From Actinomadura meyerae (GTDB taxonomy: Bacteria > Actinomycetota > Actinomycetes > Streptosporangiales > Streptosporangiaceae), in the NCBI RefSeq assembly GCF_900188445.1, contig NZ_FZOR01000016.1:62001-126000 (forward strand): a stretch of DNA of 64,000 nucleotides, given 5' to 3'. The notes under the pieces are model-generated. The model saw only the letters and a program-made list of their open reading frames with translations. It searched no databases and had not been told where the DNA came from. Shown in pieces: positions 16,029 to 24,920 of this stretch. Position 1 is the first letter of the stretch, and each line of letters begins with the position of its first letter. Position numbers and translations under genes: made by a program.

Positions 16029-17252
16029 ATGGACTTCGGTTTGAGCGAGCGGGCCCAGGAGTACCTCGGCCGCCTCCAGGACTTCATGGACTCCCACGTC
16101 TACCCGGCCGAGCCGGTCTACGCGGCGCAGCGGGCGGAGCTGCGCGCGGCCGGGCAGGAGCACACCGTGCCCCCCGTCGTCGAGGACCTCAAGGTCGAGG
16201 CGCGCGAGCGCGGCCTGTGGAACCTGTTCCTGCCCGGCAGCGAGGACCCGGCGCACGGCCTGAGCGTCACCGACTACGCCTCCCTCGCCGAGGTGACCGG
16301 CCGCTCCCCGAGCCTGGCGCCCGAGGCCACCAACTGCGCGGCGCCCGACACCGGCAACATGGAGGTACTGCACCTGTTCGGCACGCCCGAGCAGAAGCGG
16401 ACCTGGCTGCGGCCGCTGCTGGACGGCGAGATCCGCAGCGCGTTCGCGATGACCGAACCGGACGTCGCGAGCTCCGACGCCACCAACATCTCCACCCGCA
16501 TCGAGCGGGACGGCGACCACTATGTGATCAACGGCCGCAAGTGGTGGATCAGCGGCTCCGCCGACCCGCGCTGCAAGATCATGATCGTGATGGGCAAGAC
16601 CGACCCGGACGGCCACCCGTACCGGCAGCAGTCGATGGTGCTGGTGCCGCTCGACACGCCCGGGGTGGAGGTCGTCCGGCCGCTGCCCGTGTTCGGCTAC
16701 TCCGACCAGCACGGCCACTGCGAGATCACCTTCACCGACGTCCGGGTGCCGGTGGAGAACCTCGTCGGCGAGGAGGGCGGCGGCTTCGCGATCGCGCAGG
16801 CCCGGCTCGGCCCCGGCCGCATCCACCACTGCATGCGCGCGATCGGGATGGCCGAGCGGGCGCTGGAGCTGATGTGCGAGCGCGCGGTGTCGCGGGTGGC
16901 GTTCGGCGGCCCGCTGGCCAAGCAGGGCGTCGTCCGGCAGCAGATCGCCGAGTCGCGGATGGCGATCGAGCAGGCCCGGCTGCTCACCCTCAAGACCGCC
17001 TGGCTGATCGACAAGCACGGCGTGCAGGCGGCCCGGTCGGAGGTCGCGGCCATCAAGGTGATCGCGCCGCGGGTCGCGCTGGACGTGGTCGACAAGGCGA
17101 TCCAGGTGCACGGCGGCGCGGGCGTCAGCGACGACACCCCGCTGGCCGCGATGTGGGCGGGCCTGCGCACGCTGCGGCTCGCGGACGGCCCGGACGAGGT
17201 GCACGTGCGGTCGGTGGCCCGCGCGGAACTGGGCAGGTACCTCGCTAAATGA
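16029..17252 (+). CDS. Acyl-CoA dehydrogenase (ACAD10/11-like)
   Basis: 407 residues. FAD/substrate motif AFAMTEPDVASSDATN, the WWISGSADPR region and the C-terminal IQVHGGAGVSDDTPLA are typical of ACAD10/11-type dehydrogenases. It oxidises acyl-CoA thioesters to enoyl-CoA using FAD. The start is leaderless, set by the TACTCT hexamer. The 3' end overlaps the TetR gene by ATGA, so regulator and enzyme are cotranscribed. Confidence 0.9.
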   Translation: MDFGLSERAQEYLGRLQDFMDSHVYPAEPVYAAQRAELRAAGQEHTVPPVVEDLKVEARERGLWNLFLPGSEDPAHGLSVTDYASLAEVTGRSPSLAPEATNCAAPDTGNMEVLHLFGTPEQKRTWLRPLLDGEIRSAFAMTEPDVASSDATNISTRIERDGDHYVINGRKWWISGSADPRCKIMIVMGKTDPDGHPYRQQSMVLVPLDTPGVEVVRPLPVFGYSDQHGHCEITFTDVRVPVENLVGEEGGGFAIAQARLGPGRIHHCMRAIGMAERALELMCERAVSRVAFGGPLAKQGVVRQQIAESRMAIEQARLLTLKTAWLIDKHGVQAARSEVAAIKVIAPRVALDVVDKAIQVHGGAGVSDDTPLAAMWAGLRTLRLADGPDEVHVRSVARAELGRYLAK

Positions 17253-17911
17253 CCGGTGATACGGGGGAGGCGGCGGGCGTGCGGCGGCGGATGCCGTACG
17301 CCCGGCGCCGCGAGCAGCTGCTGCAGGTGGCGCTGGCGGAGTTCGGCCGCCGCGGCTACCACCTGACCCAGATGGAGCACGTGGCCGGGGCGGCGCAGGT
17401 GTCCAAGGCGCTGCTGTACCAGCACTTCGCGTCCAAGGAGGAGCTGTTCGCCGAGGTGACGGAGGCGATCGTCGGCGAGCTCACCGCGCGGCTGAACGAG
17501 GCCGTGCTCGCCGCGCACGGCTCCGCCGGCGGCATCCGGGCGATGATCCGGGTGCTGTTCGACTACGCCACGGCCGAGCCGGACGCGTGGGCGCTGCTCG
17601 TCCGGCACATCGACAAGCCGGAGGTGGGGCTGGAGCTGCGGGAGCTGCGCGACCGGCTCGGCGCGGCGTTCGCCGACCTGCTGCTGCGCCGCCGCCGCGC
17701 CGACCCGGCGCTGTCCCCGGCCGCGCTGGAGGTCAACGAGCGGCGGGCGCGGCTGCTCGTCCCGCTGATGTACGGATCGATGCTGTCGATGGTGTCGTGG
17801 TGGCTGGACCATCCCGACACGCCGCGCGAGCGCGCCGAGCAGATGGCGGTGGAGTTCATCTGGCTCGGCCTCGACCGGCTCCGCACCGGCGAGCGCCTGC
17901 CCAAGGCGTAG
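17249..17911 (+). CDS. TetR/AcrR family transcriptional regulator
   Basis: 220 residues. The N-terminal HTH (LLQVALAEFGRRGYHLTQM, then VSKALLYQHFASKEELF) is typical, and the C-terminal helical ligand domain is complete. It probably represses the dehydrogenase-tetR operon and the divergent SDR-quinone reductase pair through the palindrome at 15999-16020, with an acyl-CoA or related ligand as inducer. The target is inference from position. Confidence 0.9.
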   Translation: MTGDTGEAAGVRRRMPYARRREQLLQVALAEFGRRGYHLTQMEHVAGAAQVSKALLYQHFASKEELFAEVTEAIVGELTARLNEAVLAAHGSAGGIRAMIRVLFDYATAEPDAWALLVRHIDKPEVGLELRELRDRLGAAFADLLLRRRRADPALSPAALEVNERRARLLVPLMYGSMLSMVSWWLDHPDTPRERAEQMAVEFIWLGLDRLRTGERLPKA

Positions 17912-18028
17912 CCGCCGGACCGGAGGCCGGCCGAAGATCTCGCCGAGGGCGGCCGGCACGGCCTCGCGCCGCACCGCCGTGCACCTATCCCCGTCGACCT
18001 ATCCGAGGTGACGGGCGCGGACATGCGA

Positions 18029-18059
18029 AAGGCCGGGGACGGCGACCGTCCCCGGCCTT
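18029..18059. terminator. Bidirectional terminator between tetR and cold-shock gene
   Basis: A 14-bp perfect stem (AAGGCCGGGGACGG / CCGTCCCCGGCCTT) with a 3-base CGA loop, between convergent genes. The A/T-ended stem gives a short T stretch on either strand. Confidence 0.8.
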
Positions 18060-18103
18060 CCACCGGGTCTAGACCAAGGGTCTATATCGAGAAGGGCGAA
18101 GCC

Positions 18104-18307
18104 TTAGAGCGGGTAGACGCCCTCGGCCTGCGGGCCCTTCTGGCCCTGGGTGATCTCGAAACCGACGCGCTGGTTCTCGTCCAGGCTGCGGTACCCGCTG
18201 GTGGTGATCGCCGAGTAGTGGACGAACACGTCGGGGCCGCCGCCGTCAGGCGCGATGAACCCGAAGCCCTTTTCGGCGTTGAACCACTTCACGGTGCCTT
18301 CGGCCAT
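18104..18307 (-). CDS. Cold shock protein, CspA family
   Basis: 67 residues, full length for the family. RNP-1 (KGFGFIAP) and RNP-2 (VFVHYSAI) are intact. It binds single-stranded nucleic acid and acts as an RNA chaperone. The 170 bases upstream hold no gene and probably contain the long 5' leader usual for csp genes. KynU ends upstream on the same strand. Confidence 0.95.
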   Translation of the reverse strand: MAEGTVKWFNAEKGFGFIAPDGGGPDVFVHYSAITTSGYRSLDENQRVGFEITQGQKGPQAEGVYPL

Positions 18308-18479
18308 GCTGTCTTTCCTTCTGGTGTAACCTCACCGGCCCGCCGGACGGCTGACCGGGCTGCAAGCGGACTCATCCCACGTCCGCCGGTCACCCGGAAA
18401 AACGCTTCGAGACTGCTAGACGCCGGCGTGGCCGACGTCATCGTGCAACGTGTTCGAACCTACCCGATACCGGCCCGGC

Positions 18480-19748
18480 TCATGCACCGACACACCTAAC
18501 AAGATCCGACAGTGCCTCGGCGGCGCGGTGGCAGTCGTGGAACGTGCAGTACAGCGGGACGGGCGCGAGCCGGACGACATCGGGTTCGCGGGCGTCGGCG
18601 ACCACGCCGTGCGCCGCGGCGAGCCGCCGGACGAGCCCGCCCGCGTCCGGGACGCGCAGCGACAGCTGGGCGCCCCGCGCCGCCGGGTCGGCCGGGGTGA
18701 TGACCTCGACGCCGCCGGCGGAGGCGAGCCGGCCGGCCAGGTAGCCGGTGAGGCGCTCGCTCTTGGCGCGCAGCGCGGCCATCCCGACCCGGTCGAAGAT
18801 CTCCAGGGAGGCCAGGACGGGCGCGAGCGCGAGGATCGGCGGGTTGGACACCTGCCAGGCGTCGGCGGACGCGGGCGGCGCGATCTCGGGATCCATCCGG
18901 AACCGGACGGCCGGGTCGGTCCCCCACCAGCCGGACAGCTTGGGCACGGAGGCGTCCCGGACGTGGCGCTCGTGCACGAAGCAGCCCGCGACCGCGCCCG
19001 GACCGGAGTTCAGGTACTTGTAGGTGCACCAGGCGGCGAAGTCGACGTCCCAGTCGTGCAGCCGCAGCGGGACGTTCCCGGCGGCGTGGGCGAGGTCCCA
19101 GCCGACCGCGGCGCCGGCGGCGCGGCCCGCCTTGGTGATCGCGGGGATGTCCATGAGCTGGCCGGTCAGGTAGTTGACGCCGCCGAGCAGGACGAGCGCG
19201 ACCGTGCCGCCCTCGCGTTCGAGGAAGGCGAGGACGTCATCGGTGCGCAGGTTGTCCTCGCCGGGGCGCGGCTTGAGCCGCACGACGGTCGCGGCCGGGT
19301 CGAGCCCGTGGTGGACGGCCTGGCCCGCGACGGCGTAGGAGTCGGACGGGAACGCCGAGTCCTCGATGACGATGCGGGTGCGCTCCCCGGCGGGCCGGTA
19401 GAAGCTCGCCATCAGCAGGTGCAGGTTGACCGTGAGCGAGTTCATCGCGACGACCTCGTGCGGCAGCGCGCCGACGAGACGGGCGGAGGGTTCGCGCAGC
19501 AGCTCGTGGTAGTCCACCCAGGGGCGGCGGCCCTGCGTGTGGGCTTCGACGGCGAGGCGCGCCCAGTCGTCCAGCTCCTCGCGGAGCCGTGCCGCGACGG
19601 TGCGCGGCTGGAGGCCGAGGGAGTTGCCGGCGAAGTACGCGGCCTCCTCGTACCGGCCGCCGGGCGCGGGCGGGACGAGGAACTCGCCGCGCAGCGTGGG
19701 CAGCGGGTCGGTCTCGTCGAGCCGCCGCGCCTCGTCTTCCAGGGTCAC
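18480..19748 (-). CDS. kynU: Kynureninase
   Basis: 422 residues from GTG 19748, which overlaps the ACMSD stop as GTGA. The PLP-lysine motif is TYKYLNSGPG, with AYFAGNSLGLQP at the N-terminus and GWDLAHAAGN for the PLP-binding Asp, all standard for kynureninase. It cleaves kynurenine or 3-hydroxykynurenine to (3-hydroxy)anthranilate and alanine. As the last gene of an operon that includes HAAO and ACMSD, it most likely supplies 3-hydroxyanthranilate. Confidence 0.92.
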   Translation of the reverse strand: MTLEDEARRLDETDPLPTLRGEFLVPPAPGGRYEEAAYFAGNSLGLQPRTVAARLREELDDWARLAVEAHTQGRRPWVDYHELLREPSARLVGALPHEVVAMNSLTVNLHLLMASFYRPAGERTRIVIEDSAFPSDSYAVAGQAVHHGLDPAATVVRLKPRPGEDNLRTDDVLAFLEREGGTVALVLLGGVNYLTGQLMDIPAITKAGRAAGAAVGWDLAHAAGNVPLRLHDWDVDFAAWCTYKYLNSGPGAVAGCFVHERHVRDASVPKLSGWWGTDPAVRFRMDPEIAPPASADAWQVSNPPILALAPVLASLEIFDRVGMAALRAKSERLTGYLAGRLASAGGVEVITPADPAARGAQLSLRVPDAGGLVRRLAAAHGVVADAREPDVVRLAPVPLYCTFHDCHRAAEALSDLVRCVGA

Positions 19749-20788
19749 TGCGTCCTTCCTTCGGTGGTCACGAGTGCGGGCGCGGGCTCGGGCGCCTCGA
19801 GGGCGAAGAACTCCGCCGCGTTGCCGCCGAGCAGGCGGGCGCGGTCGGCGTCGTCCAGCCCGGGGCACGCGCGGATCGTCGCGCCGGGCTCCTGCTCGCC
19901 GAGCGGGAACGGGTAGTCGGTGCCGAGCATGACGTGGCCGGGCCCCATCACGTCCACGAGCAGCCGGAGCGCGCGCGGGTCGAACACGGCGGAGTCGACG
20001 TGGAACCGGTCGAGGTACTCCGACGGCGGGCGCGGCGAGTCGGCGCGGACGATGTCGCGGCGGTGCCAGGCGTTGTCGGCGCGGCCGAGCAGGAACGCGA
20101 AGCTGCCGCCGCCGTGGCAGAAGCACAGCCGCAGCGACTCCGGGATGCGCTCGAACGCGCCGGACAGCATCAGCCCGAGGATGCTGAGCTGCGTCTCGGC
20201 GGGCATCCCGGACAGCCACGGCAGCATGTGGCCGCGCATCCGGTCGGCGCCGAGCATGTCCCACGGGTGCGCCAGGACGGGCAGGCCGAGGTCGGCGCAG
20301 TGCGCGAGGAACGCGGTGATGCCCTCGTCGTCGAGGTTGCGGTCGCCGACGTGGTTGCCGATGTGGACGCCGCGGTGCCCGGCCGCCTTCGCGCGGGCCG
20401 CGACCCGGCAGGCGAGCTCAGGGTCCTGAAGGGGGACCTGGCAGAGCGGGAGCAGCCGGTCGGGGGCGTGCGCGCAGAACGCGAGGATGCGCTCGTTGAC
20501 CAGGTCGCACCAGTCGGCTGCGCGGGACGGCTCGGCCGCGTACCCGAACATCAGCGGGGTGGAGGAGACGGCCTGGACGTCCACGCCGGCGGCGTCCATG
20601 TCGGCGACGCGGCGCGCGGGGTCCCACAGGGCCGCGCCGACCGGCCGGTACTCCTCGTCCCCGGACATCATCATGCCGGTGCCGCCGCCGTCGGCGCGCA
20701 GCCACGGCTGCCCCTCGTCGGCGAGCACGCGGCCCTCGTCGCGGGTGATCTCCGGGAAGACGTGGGCGTGGACGTCGATGACCGTCAC
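19745..20788 (-). CDS. Amidohydrolase, 2-amino-3-carboxymuconate-6-semialdehyde decarboxylase type
   Basis: 347 residues from GTG 20788. The metal-binding HAHVFP at the N-terminus, the LAHPWDMLG and CFCHGGGSFAF histidine segments and GTDYPFP near the C-terminus match ACMSD (EC 4.1.1.45). It decarboxylates the ring-cleavage product of 3-hydroxyanthranilate to 2-aminomuconate semialdehyde. The gene directly follows HAAO, 10 bases after its stop, in pathway order. Confidence 0.88.
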   Translation of the reverse strand: MTVIDVHAHVFPEITRDEGRVLADEGQPWLRADGGGTGMMMSGDEEYRPVGAALWDPARRVADMDAAGVDVQAVSSTPLMFGYAAEPSRAADWCDLVNERILAFCAHAPDRLLPLCQVPLQDPELACRVAARAKAAGHRGVHIGNHVGDRNLDDEGITAFLAHCADLGLPVLAHPWDMLGADRMRGHMLPWLSGMPAETQLSILGLMLSGAFERIPESLRLCFCHGGGSFAFLLGRADNAWHRRDIVRADSPRPPSEYLDRFHVDSAVFDPRALRLLVDVMGPGHVMLGTDYPFPLGEQEPGATIRACPGLDDADRARLLGGNAAEFFALEAPEPAPALVTTEGRTQ

Positions 20789-20798
20789 GGCGCCCCCG

Positions 20799-21371
20799 TC
20801 AGGCCCGGGGCGCGGTGGTCGGCGTCATCGCCCGCGGCCACGTCCTGCCCGGGTGGACGGCCCCGCAGTTCGGGCACTTCCGGTCGCTGTTGTAGAAGCC
20901 CTCGAAGGCGGGCGGCAGGTCGTCCACGATGGAGCGGACCTGGAGCTCGGCGCGGTGGACGAGGTGGTGGCACTCGGTGCAGTACCACTCGAACGCCTCC
21001 GTGAGGCCCTCCGGCCGCGGGATCTCCACGACCAGCCCGATCGAGCCGGGCTCGGGGCGCTGCGGCGAGTGCCGGACGTGCGGCGGCAGCAGGAAGACGT
21101 CGCCCTCGTTGATCTGCACGTCGGTCGGCGGGCGGCCCTCCTCCTCCATGACGCGCAGCACCATGTTCCCCTTGAGCTGGTAGAAGAACTCCTCGGTCGG
21201 GTCGTCGTGGAAGTCGGTGCGCTGGTTCGGGCCGCCGACCACCATGATGATCAGCCCGGCGTCCTCGAACACCTGGACGTTGCCGACGGGCGGCTTCAGC
21301 AGGTCGCGGTGCTCGTCGATCCAGCCCTGGAAGTTGAACGGTCGTCCGTGCGACAGCTGCGGCAGGGTCAT
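20799..21371 (-). CDS. nbaC: 3-Hydroxyanthranilate 3,4-dioxygenase
   Basis: 190 residues. A cupin fold with the iron-ligand region (DFHDDPTEEFFYQLKG) and HSPQRPEPG is followed by a rubredoxin-like C-terminal site, YCTECHH and CPNCG. That second metal site marks the bacterial HAAO type. It opens the ring of 3-hydroxyanthranilate with O2. ATG 21371 overlaps the RidA stop codon as ATGA. Confidence 0.92.
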   Translation of the reverse strand: MTLPQLSHGRPFNFQGWIDEHRDLLKPPVGNVQVFEDAGLIIMVVGGPNQRTDFHDDPTEEFFYQLKGNMVLRVMEEEGRPPTDVQINEGDVFLLPPHVRHSPQRPEPGSIGLVVEIPRPEGLTEAFEWYCTECHHLVHRAELQVRSIVDDLPPAFEGFYNSDRKCPNCGAVHPGRTWPRAMTPTTAPRA

Positions 21372-21874
21372 GCCCCGGCCTCCTTGCCTCTCGGGTGCGG
21401 GCCTCTCTGCTGGCCTTGCGGGCTCTGCGGGCTCTGCGGGCCTTGCGGGGTTTGCGGGCCCTGCGGGATGTACGCGACGCACGAGATCTCGATGAGCAGG
21501 TGCGGGTGCGGGAGCTGGTGGACGGCCACCGTGGTGCGGGCGGGGCCGCTCTCGTCGAAGTACTCGCCGTAGACCTCGTTGTAGCCGCCGAAGTCGTTCA
21601 TGCTCACCAGGTAGGTGGTGACGTTGACGACGTCGCTCAGGTCTCCCCCGGCGGCGGCGAGCAGGTCGCGGATGTTCTCGATGACGGCGCGGGTCTGCGC
21701 CCGGACGTCGAGGTCGGTGACGCCCATCGGGTCGGCGCTCGCCCCGACGAACGTCCCGTCGGGGCGGCGGGAGCTGGTCCCGGACACGAACACGAAGTCG
21801 CCGGCCCGCTTGAGGTGCGGGAACCGCCCCCGGGGCTTGGCCTTGCCGTCGACGAGGAACGCGTCGCCCATCAT
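21368..21874 (-). CDS. RidA family protein, probable 2-aminomuconate deaminase
   Basis: 168 residues. ATG 21874 overlaps the upstream stop (ATGA) and has GGAGG 7 bases before it. The RidA/YjgF core is complete (FVSGTSSRRPDG, ATTYLVSMNDF-like segment, HPHLLIEISCVAY). In nitrobenzoate and tryptophan catabolic clusters this relative deaminates 2-aminomuconate to 4-oxalocrotonate, and the operon position fits. The last ~30 residues are an unusual PQGPQ-type repeat encoded by 9-bp DNA repeats, not part of the normal fold. Confidence 0.85.
   Translation of the reverse strand: MMGDAFLVDGKAKPRGRFPHLKRAGDFVFVSGTSSRRPDGTFVGASADPMGVTDLDVRAQTRAVIENIRDLLAAAGGDLSDVVNVTTYLVSMNDFGGYNEVYGEYFDESGPARTTVAVHQLPHPHLLIEISCVAYIPQGPQTPQGPQSPQSPQGQQRGPHPRGKEAGA
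21413..21466. repeat. 9-bp tandem repeat (6 copies) in the RidA 3' end
   Basis: Six copies of a 9-base unit close to CCTTGCGGG / CTCTGCGGG run without interruption. On the coding strand they read Pro-Gln-Gly/Ser repeats at the RidA C-terminus. A coding minisatellite, prone to copy-number change without loss of frame. Confidence 0.8.
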
Positions 21875-22614
21875 GTGGTCACCTCCACCGAGCCGAGGCC
21901 GGCCCCGGTGACGCGGACGTGCGCGTCCTTCGGCAGCGGGACGGCGGCCGTGGCGGCGCCCGCGAGGACGATCCAGCCGGGTTCGAGCGCGATCCCGGCG
22001 CCGAGCGCGAGCCGCGCCGCCGCGCGCAGCGACCGTGCCGGGTCGCCGAGGATCGCGGCGGACGACCCGGCCTGCGCCGGCCGCCCGTCGATCTCCAGGA
22101 GGAGCCCGGCGTTCGACAGGTCGCGCGGCGCGTGCCACGTCCCGTACCCGTACAGCGCCGCCGAGGCGTTGTCGGCGATGACGTCCGGGAGAGTGAACTC
22201 GAAGTCCCGGTAGCGGGAGTCGAGGATCTCGAACCCGACGGCGACCCCGGCCACGGCCGACTCGGCCTCGGCGGGCGAGCGGACCTCCCGCCCGATCAGG
22301 TAGGCGATCTCCGGCTCGACGCGCGGGTGGATGAGGCGGGACACGTCCACGGTCGGCCCGGCGAGCATCCGGTCGGTGAGCAGGCCCCAGATGACGTCGT
22401 CGACGCCCATCTGCACCATCTTGGCGCGGCTGGTGAAGCCCATCTTCACCCCGGCGGCCCGCTCGCCCCGGCGGCGGCGCAGCTCCATCCCGGCGCGCTG
22501 CACCGCGTACGCGGCGGGCACGTCGAGCGGTGCCGTGCCGGTCAGCTTCGGGACCGCCCGGACGTCGCGGGCGGCGTCGTCCAGGATCCGCGCGAGCGCT
22601 TGCACGTCGACCAT
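21871..22614 (-). CDS. 2-Oxo-3-hexenedioate (4-oxalocrotonate) decarboxylase
   Basis: 247 residues of the fumarylacetoacetate hydrolase-like hydratase/decarboxylase family. The metal-site acidic residues fall in RVEPEIAYLIGREV and the KMGFTSRAKMVQMGV segment is conserved. Beside a close paralogue that fits the hydratase, this copy fits the decarboxylase giving 2-oxopent-4-enoate. The two could be swapped; sequence alone does not settle it. TGATG overlap with the upstream gene. Confidence 0.8.
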   Translation of the reverse strand: MVDVQALARILDDAARDVRAVPKLTGTAPLDVPAAYAVQRAGMELRRRRGERAAGVKMGFTSRAKMVQMGVDDVIWGLLTDRMLAGPTVDVSRLIHPRVEPEIAYLIGREVRSPAEAESAVAGVAVGFEILDSRYRDFEFTLPDVIADNASAALYGYGTWHAPRDLSNAGLLLEIDGRPAQAGSSAAILGDPARSLRAAARLALGAGIALEPGWIVLAGAATAAVPLPKDAHVRVTGAGLGSVEVTT

Positions 22615-23414
22615 CAGGAACCCTCCCCGTCCCGCTCGGCGCGGCCGAAGGCGACGCGGACGTCGCCGAGCCCGTCGATGCGGGCCTCGAACACCTCGCC
22701 GGGCGCGGCCGGGACGACCGGGCCGAGCGCGCCGGTCAGCACCGTGTCGCCGGCGCGCAGCGGGCGGCCGACGCGCACCAGCGTGTCGGCGAGCCACAGC
22801 GCCGCGTTCAGCGGGTGGCCGAGGCAGGCGGCGCCGTTGCCGGTGGAGACCTGCTCGCCGCGCCGCTCCATCACCATCCCGCACAGCCGCAGGTCGACGT
22901 CCTTGAGGGGGACGGGCCGGTTGCCGAGCGCGTACATGCCTGAGGAGGCGTTGTCGGCGACGGTGTCGGCGAGGGTGATGTCCCAGTCGCGGACGCGGCT
23001 GCCGACGACCTCGATCGCGGGCAGCGCGAACGCGGTCGCGCGGATGACGTCGGCGACGGTGTGGCGCTCGTGGGTGAGGTCGTGCTCCAGCACGAGCGCG
23101 ACCTCCGCCTCGGCGCGAGGCTGCAGGACGGCTCCGGCGGGGATCTCCTCGCCGTCCGGGACGGCCATGTCGGCGAACAGCATCCCGAAGTCGGGGCTGT
23201 CCACGCCGATCTGCCGCTGGACGGCCTTCGAGGTCAGCCCGATCTTGCGTCCGGCGAGGCGGCGGCCCTCGGCCAGCCACCGCTCGGTGAGCCGGTCCTG
23301 GACGGCGTAGGCGTCGTCGGCCGTCGTGATCAGGTCGCGGACGGGCGCGCACGGGGTGCCGCTCGCGTAGGCGCCGAGCAGCCGGTCGGCGGCTTGGTCG
23401 ATGGTGGTCGTCAC
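22614..23414 (-). CDS. 2-Keto-4-pentenoate hydratase
   Basis: 266 residues from GTG 23414. Same superfamily as the next gene: GRKIGLTSKAVQRQIGV, metal-binding RAEAEVALVLEHD and AIEVVGSRVRDW. It hydrates 2-oxopent-4-enoate to 4-hydroxy-2-oxovalerate, which would go on to pyruvate and acetaldehyde. The aldolase and acylating dehydrogenase for those last steps are not in the window. Eleven bases separate it from the aldehyde dehydrogenase stop. Confidence 0.82.
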   Translation of the reverse strand: MTTTIDQAADRLLGAYASGTPCAPVRDLITTADDAYAVQDRLTERWLAEGRRLAGRKIGLTSKAVQRQIGVDSPDFGMLFADMAVPDGEEIPAGAVLQPRAEAEVALVLEHDLTHERHTVADVIRATAFALPAIEVVGSRVRDWDITLADTVADNASSGMYALGNRPVPLKDVDLRLCGMVMERRGEQVSTGNGAACLGHPLNAALWLADTLVRVGRPLRAGDTVLTGALGPVVPAAPGEVFEARIDGLGDVRVAFGRAERDGEGS

Positions 23415-23425
23415 GGGGCTCGCTC

Positions 23426-24862
23426 TCAGATCTGGATGCAGACGTTGACGGGTTCGGAGAAGAAGTCCAGGGAGTACTCTCCCCCTTCCCTGCCGATTCC
23501 GGACGCCTTGACACCGCCGAACGGGGTGCGCAGGTCGCGCAGGTTCCAGCAGTTCACCCAGACGATCCCCGTCTCGATGCGCGGCGCCACCCGGTGCGCC
23601 CGCGACAGGTCGGTCGTCCAGACCGTGGAGGCGAGGCCGTAGGGGCTGTCGTTGGCGAGGTCGAGGGCCTCGTCCTCGGTGTCGAACGGCGCGACGTGGC
23701 AGACCGGGCCGAAGATCTCCTCCCGGACCGTGCGGGCGGTCTCGGGCAGGCCGGTGAGGACGGTCGGCTCGACGTAGAAGCCGCCGTCGCGCTCGTCGCC
23801 GAACTCCGGGACGCCGCCGCCGGCGAGGACCGTGGCGCCCTCCTCGCGGGCGAGCCGGTAGTACGACAGGACCTTGTCGCGGTGCTCGGCCGAGATCATC
23901 GGCCCGTACCCGTCGAGTTCGCGCGCGCGGGCGCCGAGCCGCTCCACGAACTCCTCGAAGACCGGCCGCTCGACGTAGACGCGCTCGGTGCACAGGCAGA
24001 TCTGGCCGGAGTGGGTGAAGGACGAGCGGACCGTCCCGTCCACGGCGGCGTCGAGGTCGGCGTCGGCGAAGACCAGTGCCGGGTTCTTGCCGCCCAGCTC
24101 GAACGACACGGGCGTCACGTGCTCGGCGGCGCTGCGCATGATCGCGGCGCCGGTCGCCGACTCGCCGGTGAACGCGATCGCGTCCACCCCGCCGTGCCCG
24201 GTGAGGAACTCCCCCGCCGCGCCCGCGCCGTGCCCGTGGACCAGGTTGAACGCGCCGTCCGGGAGCCCGGCCTCGTCGATGACGCGGGCGAGCAGCGTCG
24301 CGGTGGACGGCGTCTCCTCCGACGGCTTGACCACGACCGCGTTCCCGCACGCGAGCGCCGGGGCGATCTTCCAGGTGGACAGCAGCAGCGGGAGGTTCCA
24401 CGGCGAGATGATCGCCACGACGCCGAGCGGCCGCCGCACCGTGTAGTTGAGCGCCTCGCCGGTGCCCGTGCTCCACCCCGGGACCCGCGTCGTGTAGGCC
24501 CGCTCGGGACGGCCATACAGCAGGTCTGCGTAGGCGCGGAAGTTCCCGGCCGCGCGCGGCACGTCAACGGTCTCGGCGAACGAGCGCGGCCGGCCGGTGT
24601 CGGCGACCTCGGCCTCGACGAACTCCTCGAACCGGGCGTCGATGCCGTCGGCGACGCGCCGCAGCGCGGCGGCCCGCTCCTCGGCTCCTGCCCGGCCCCA
24701 CTCGCCCTTCAGCGCGGCCCGCGCCGCCGTGACGGCGTCGTCGACGACCTCGCGGGTGGCCTCGGGGACGGTGCCGAGCTCGGCGCCGGTCACCGGGTCG
24801 ACGAGCGGGAAGCCGGGGCCGTCCGAGCGGAAGACGCCGCCGACGTAGTGCTCAGCCTTCAT
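23426..24862 (-). CDS. Aldehyde dehydrogenase, 2-aminomuconate semialdehyde dehydrogenase type
   Basis: 478 residues, first gene of the operon, from ATG 24862 with GGAGG 8 bases upstream. The catalytic Cys lies in GQICLCTERVYV, the general-base Glu in FELGGKNPA and the cofactor loop in FTGESATG. The closest groups are hydroxymuconic and aminomuconic semialdehyde dehydrogenases, which oxidise the semialdehyde to the acid with NAD+. Operon context favours the aminomuconate substrate. Confidence 0.88.
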   Translation of the reverse strand: MKAEHYVGGVFRSDGPGFPLVDPVTGAELGTVPEATREVVDDAVTAARAALKGEWGRAGAEERAAALRRVADGIDARFEEFVEAEVADTGRPRSFAETVDVPRAAGNFRAYADLLYGRPERAYTTRVPGWSTGTGEALNYTVRRPLGVVAIISPWNLPLLLSTWKIAPALACGNAVVVKPSEETPSTATLLARVIDEAGLPDGAFNLVHGHGAGAAGEFLTGHGGVDAIAFTGESATGAAIMRSAAEHVTPVSFELGGKNPALVFADADLDAAVDGTVRSSFTHSGQICLCTERVYVERPVFEEFVERLGARARELDGYGPMISAEHRDKVLSYYRLAREEGATVLAGGGVPEFGDERDGGFYVEPTVLTGLPETARTVREEIFGPVCHVAPFDTEDEALDLANDSPYGLASTVWTTDLSRAHRVAPRIETGIVWVNCWNLRDLRTPFGGVKASGIGREGGEYSLDFFSEPVNVCIQI

Positions 24863-24920
24863 CCGTGTGTCCTCCCGCGTGGCTCGACACGTCCGATCCT
24901 CTGTCCGCCGAGCTATGCCT

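Noticed and set aside
18308..18479. A small gene upstream of the cold-shock gene
   Set aside because: No frame with a start and ribosome binding site. Most likely the csp promoter and 5' leader.
21413..21466. 9-bp repeat array as a CRISPR or regulatory array
   Set aside because: Units are contiguous without spacers and stay in frame within RidA; a coding minisatellite is the simpler reading.
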